Positions 4,524-5,371 of a stretch of 5,371 nucleotides of DNA are shown here, piece after piece. Position numbers and translations under genes: made by a program. Each line of letters opens with the position of its first letter. Within the stretch, counting starts at the first letter, position 1. The notes beneath the pieces are model-generated. The model was not told the origin of the DNA. It worked only from the letters and a program-made list of their open reading frames with translations, and did no database searches. The stretch is taken from positions 1-5,371 of the forward strand of contig USJJ01000111.1 of the NCBI GenBank assembly GCA_900554995.1. Direction: 5' to 3'. Origin of the DNA: an uncultured Ruminococcus sp. (GTDB lineage: Bacteria; Bacillota; Clostridia; Oscillospirales; Acutalibacteraceae).

Positions 4524-5371
4524 ATGTATAAGTTTACAGGCTTTACTCAGAAAGCAAACACGGCGCTCAACGCCGCAATAGAATATGCGGAGAATCTCGG
4601 TCACACATATATCGGCAGCGAGCACCTTCTGCTCGGTCTGCTTTCAAGCGAGGGAAGCGTCGCATACACTGCCCTCACGGCAAGAAACATCACGGTGGAT
4701 AATGTCGAGACCGCTGTTAGGAACAGCGTCGGCATCGGCACTCCGACAGTTCTTTCGCCGAACGATTTCACACCGAGAAGCAAGAACATTATCGAAACAG
4801 CAGTCACGATTGCAAGAAGTCTCGGCCACGGCTATGTCGGAACAGAGCATCTTCTTATAGCAATTCTCCGTGACAGCAGTTGCTACGCAATGGATATTTT
4901 GGACGCAATGAATGTTTCGGCTGCAGACATTGCCGAGGAGATCACAAAATCCGTCAATGTTTCGCAGAACGACGCAAGTCCGAAATCCAAGGATCAGTCC
5001 AAGGGCAAGACGGAGACACCGACCCTCGACCAATTTGGCAGAGACCTTACCGCCATTGCACGTCAGGGCAAGATTGATCCGGTTATCGGCAGACAGAAGG
5101 AAATCGAAAGAGTTATTCAGATCCTTTGCCGTAGGACAAAGAACAATCCCTGCCTTATCGGTGAGCCCGGCGTAGGTAAAACCGCTATCGCAGAGGGTCT
5201 TGCTCTTAAGATCGCATCGGGCGAGGTTCCCGAAATTCTTAAGGACAAGAGAATTGTTGCTCTTGACCTGACCGGCATGGTCGCAGGTACAAAATACCGT
5301 GGCGACTTTGAGGAAAGAATCAAGTCGGCTATCGACGAGGTTTCAAAGGCAGGCAACATTATACTCTTCAT
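4524..5371 (+). CDS. clpC: ClpC, AAA+ unfoldase subunit of the ClpCP protease (3' end outside window)
   Basis: The frame opens at ATG 4524 and runs off the window after 282 full codons, about a third of the usual length (roughly 810). ClpC is a hexameric Hsp100 ATPase that unfolds substrates and threads them into ClpP. The N-domain has two Clp_N repeats, with GHTYIGSEHLLLGLL (26-40) and GHGYVGTEHLLIAIL (about 101-115). Glu33 and Glu108 align with B. subtilis ClpC Glu32 and Glu106, which bind phospho-arginine. After a charged linker (about 145-160), TPTLDQFGRDLTAIAR and DPVIGR lead into the first AAA+ domain, with Walker A GEPGVGKT (213-220) and pore-loop AGTKYRG (254-260, Tyr258). The sequence ends at IILF, where Walker B begins. 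The middle domain that separates ClpC from ClpB/ClpE is not visible, but N-domain similarity and the operon support ClpC. Shine-Dalgarno AAAGGAG is at 4509-4515. No CtsR box lies directly upstream, so expression probably depends on the ctsR promoter. Confidence 0.95.
   Translation, partial: MYKFTGFTQKANTALNAAIEYAENLGHTYIGSEHLLLGLLSSEGSVAYTALTARNITVDNVETAVRNSVGIGTPTVLSPNDFTPRSKNIIETAVTIARSLGHGYVGTEHLLIAILRDSSCYAMDILDAMNVSAADIAEEITKSVNVSQNDASPKSKDQSKGKTETPTLDQFGRDLTAIARQGKIDPVIGRQKEIERVIQILCRRTKNNPCLIGEPGVGKTAIAEGLALKIASGEVPEILKDKRIVALDLTGMVAGTKYRGDFEERIKSAIDEVSKAGNIILF

Overview
The window is a low-to-middling GC, Firmicutes-type chromosomal segment with every gene on the + strand. The ctsR-mcsA-mcsB-clpC order is a hallmark of Firmicutes. 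The infB-rbfA-nrnA linkage and the protein sequences suggest a Clostridia member, perhaps a Ruminococcaceae-like gut anaerobe; that narrower placement is inference.

Layout. Positions 1-750 hold the C-terminal third or so of translation initiation factor IF2 (infB, cut by the window edge). It is followed closely by rbfA (761-1111) and by a DHH/DHHA1 phosphoesterase of the NrnA type (1111-2064), which overlaps rbfA by one base. A hairpin terminator (2069-2094) closes this translation/RNA-turnover operon. A 287-bp intergenic region follows. It has an A-rich stretch with a 10-bp phase (about 2163-2226), a perfect-consensus sigma-A promoter (TTGACA-17-TATAAT, 2274-2302) and an unusually dense set of CtsR heptad sites around and downstream of that promoter. 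Next comes the class III heat-shock operon: ctsR (2352-2801), mcsA (2821-3339), mcsB (3332-4339) and, after a 184-bp gap, the start of clpC (4524 to the window end, incomplete). The gap before clpC holds two overlapping, mutually exclusive hairpins and five tandem degenerate heptamers ending at the clpC Shine-Dalgarno.

How the genes work together. CtsR represses its own operon through the heptad operators. McsB is a protein-arginine kinase, activated by the zinc protein McsA. It marks proteins with phospho-arginine, and ClpC's N-domain reads that mark and feeds the proteins to ClpP. The key residues of this circuit are all visible: the CtsR wing arginine and tetraglycine, four CxxC pairs in McsA, the McsB active-site Cys and its C-terminal RDxxRA motif, and the two phospho-arginine-binding Glu residues of ClpC.

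The protein-coding content is conventional and I see no new gene system. The unusual material is non-coding: the layered CtsR operator array, the phased A-tract DNA upstream of it, and the possible RNA switch or attenuator between mcsB and clpC.
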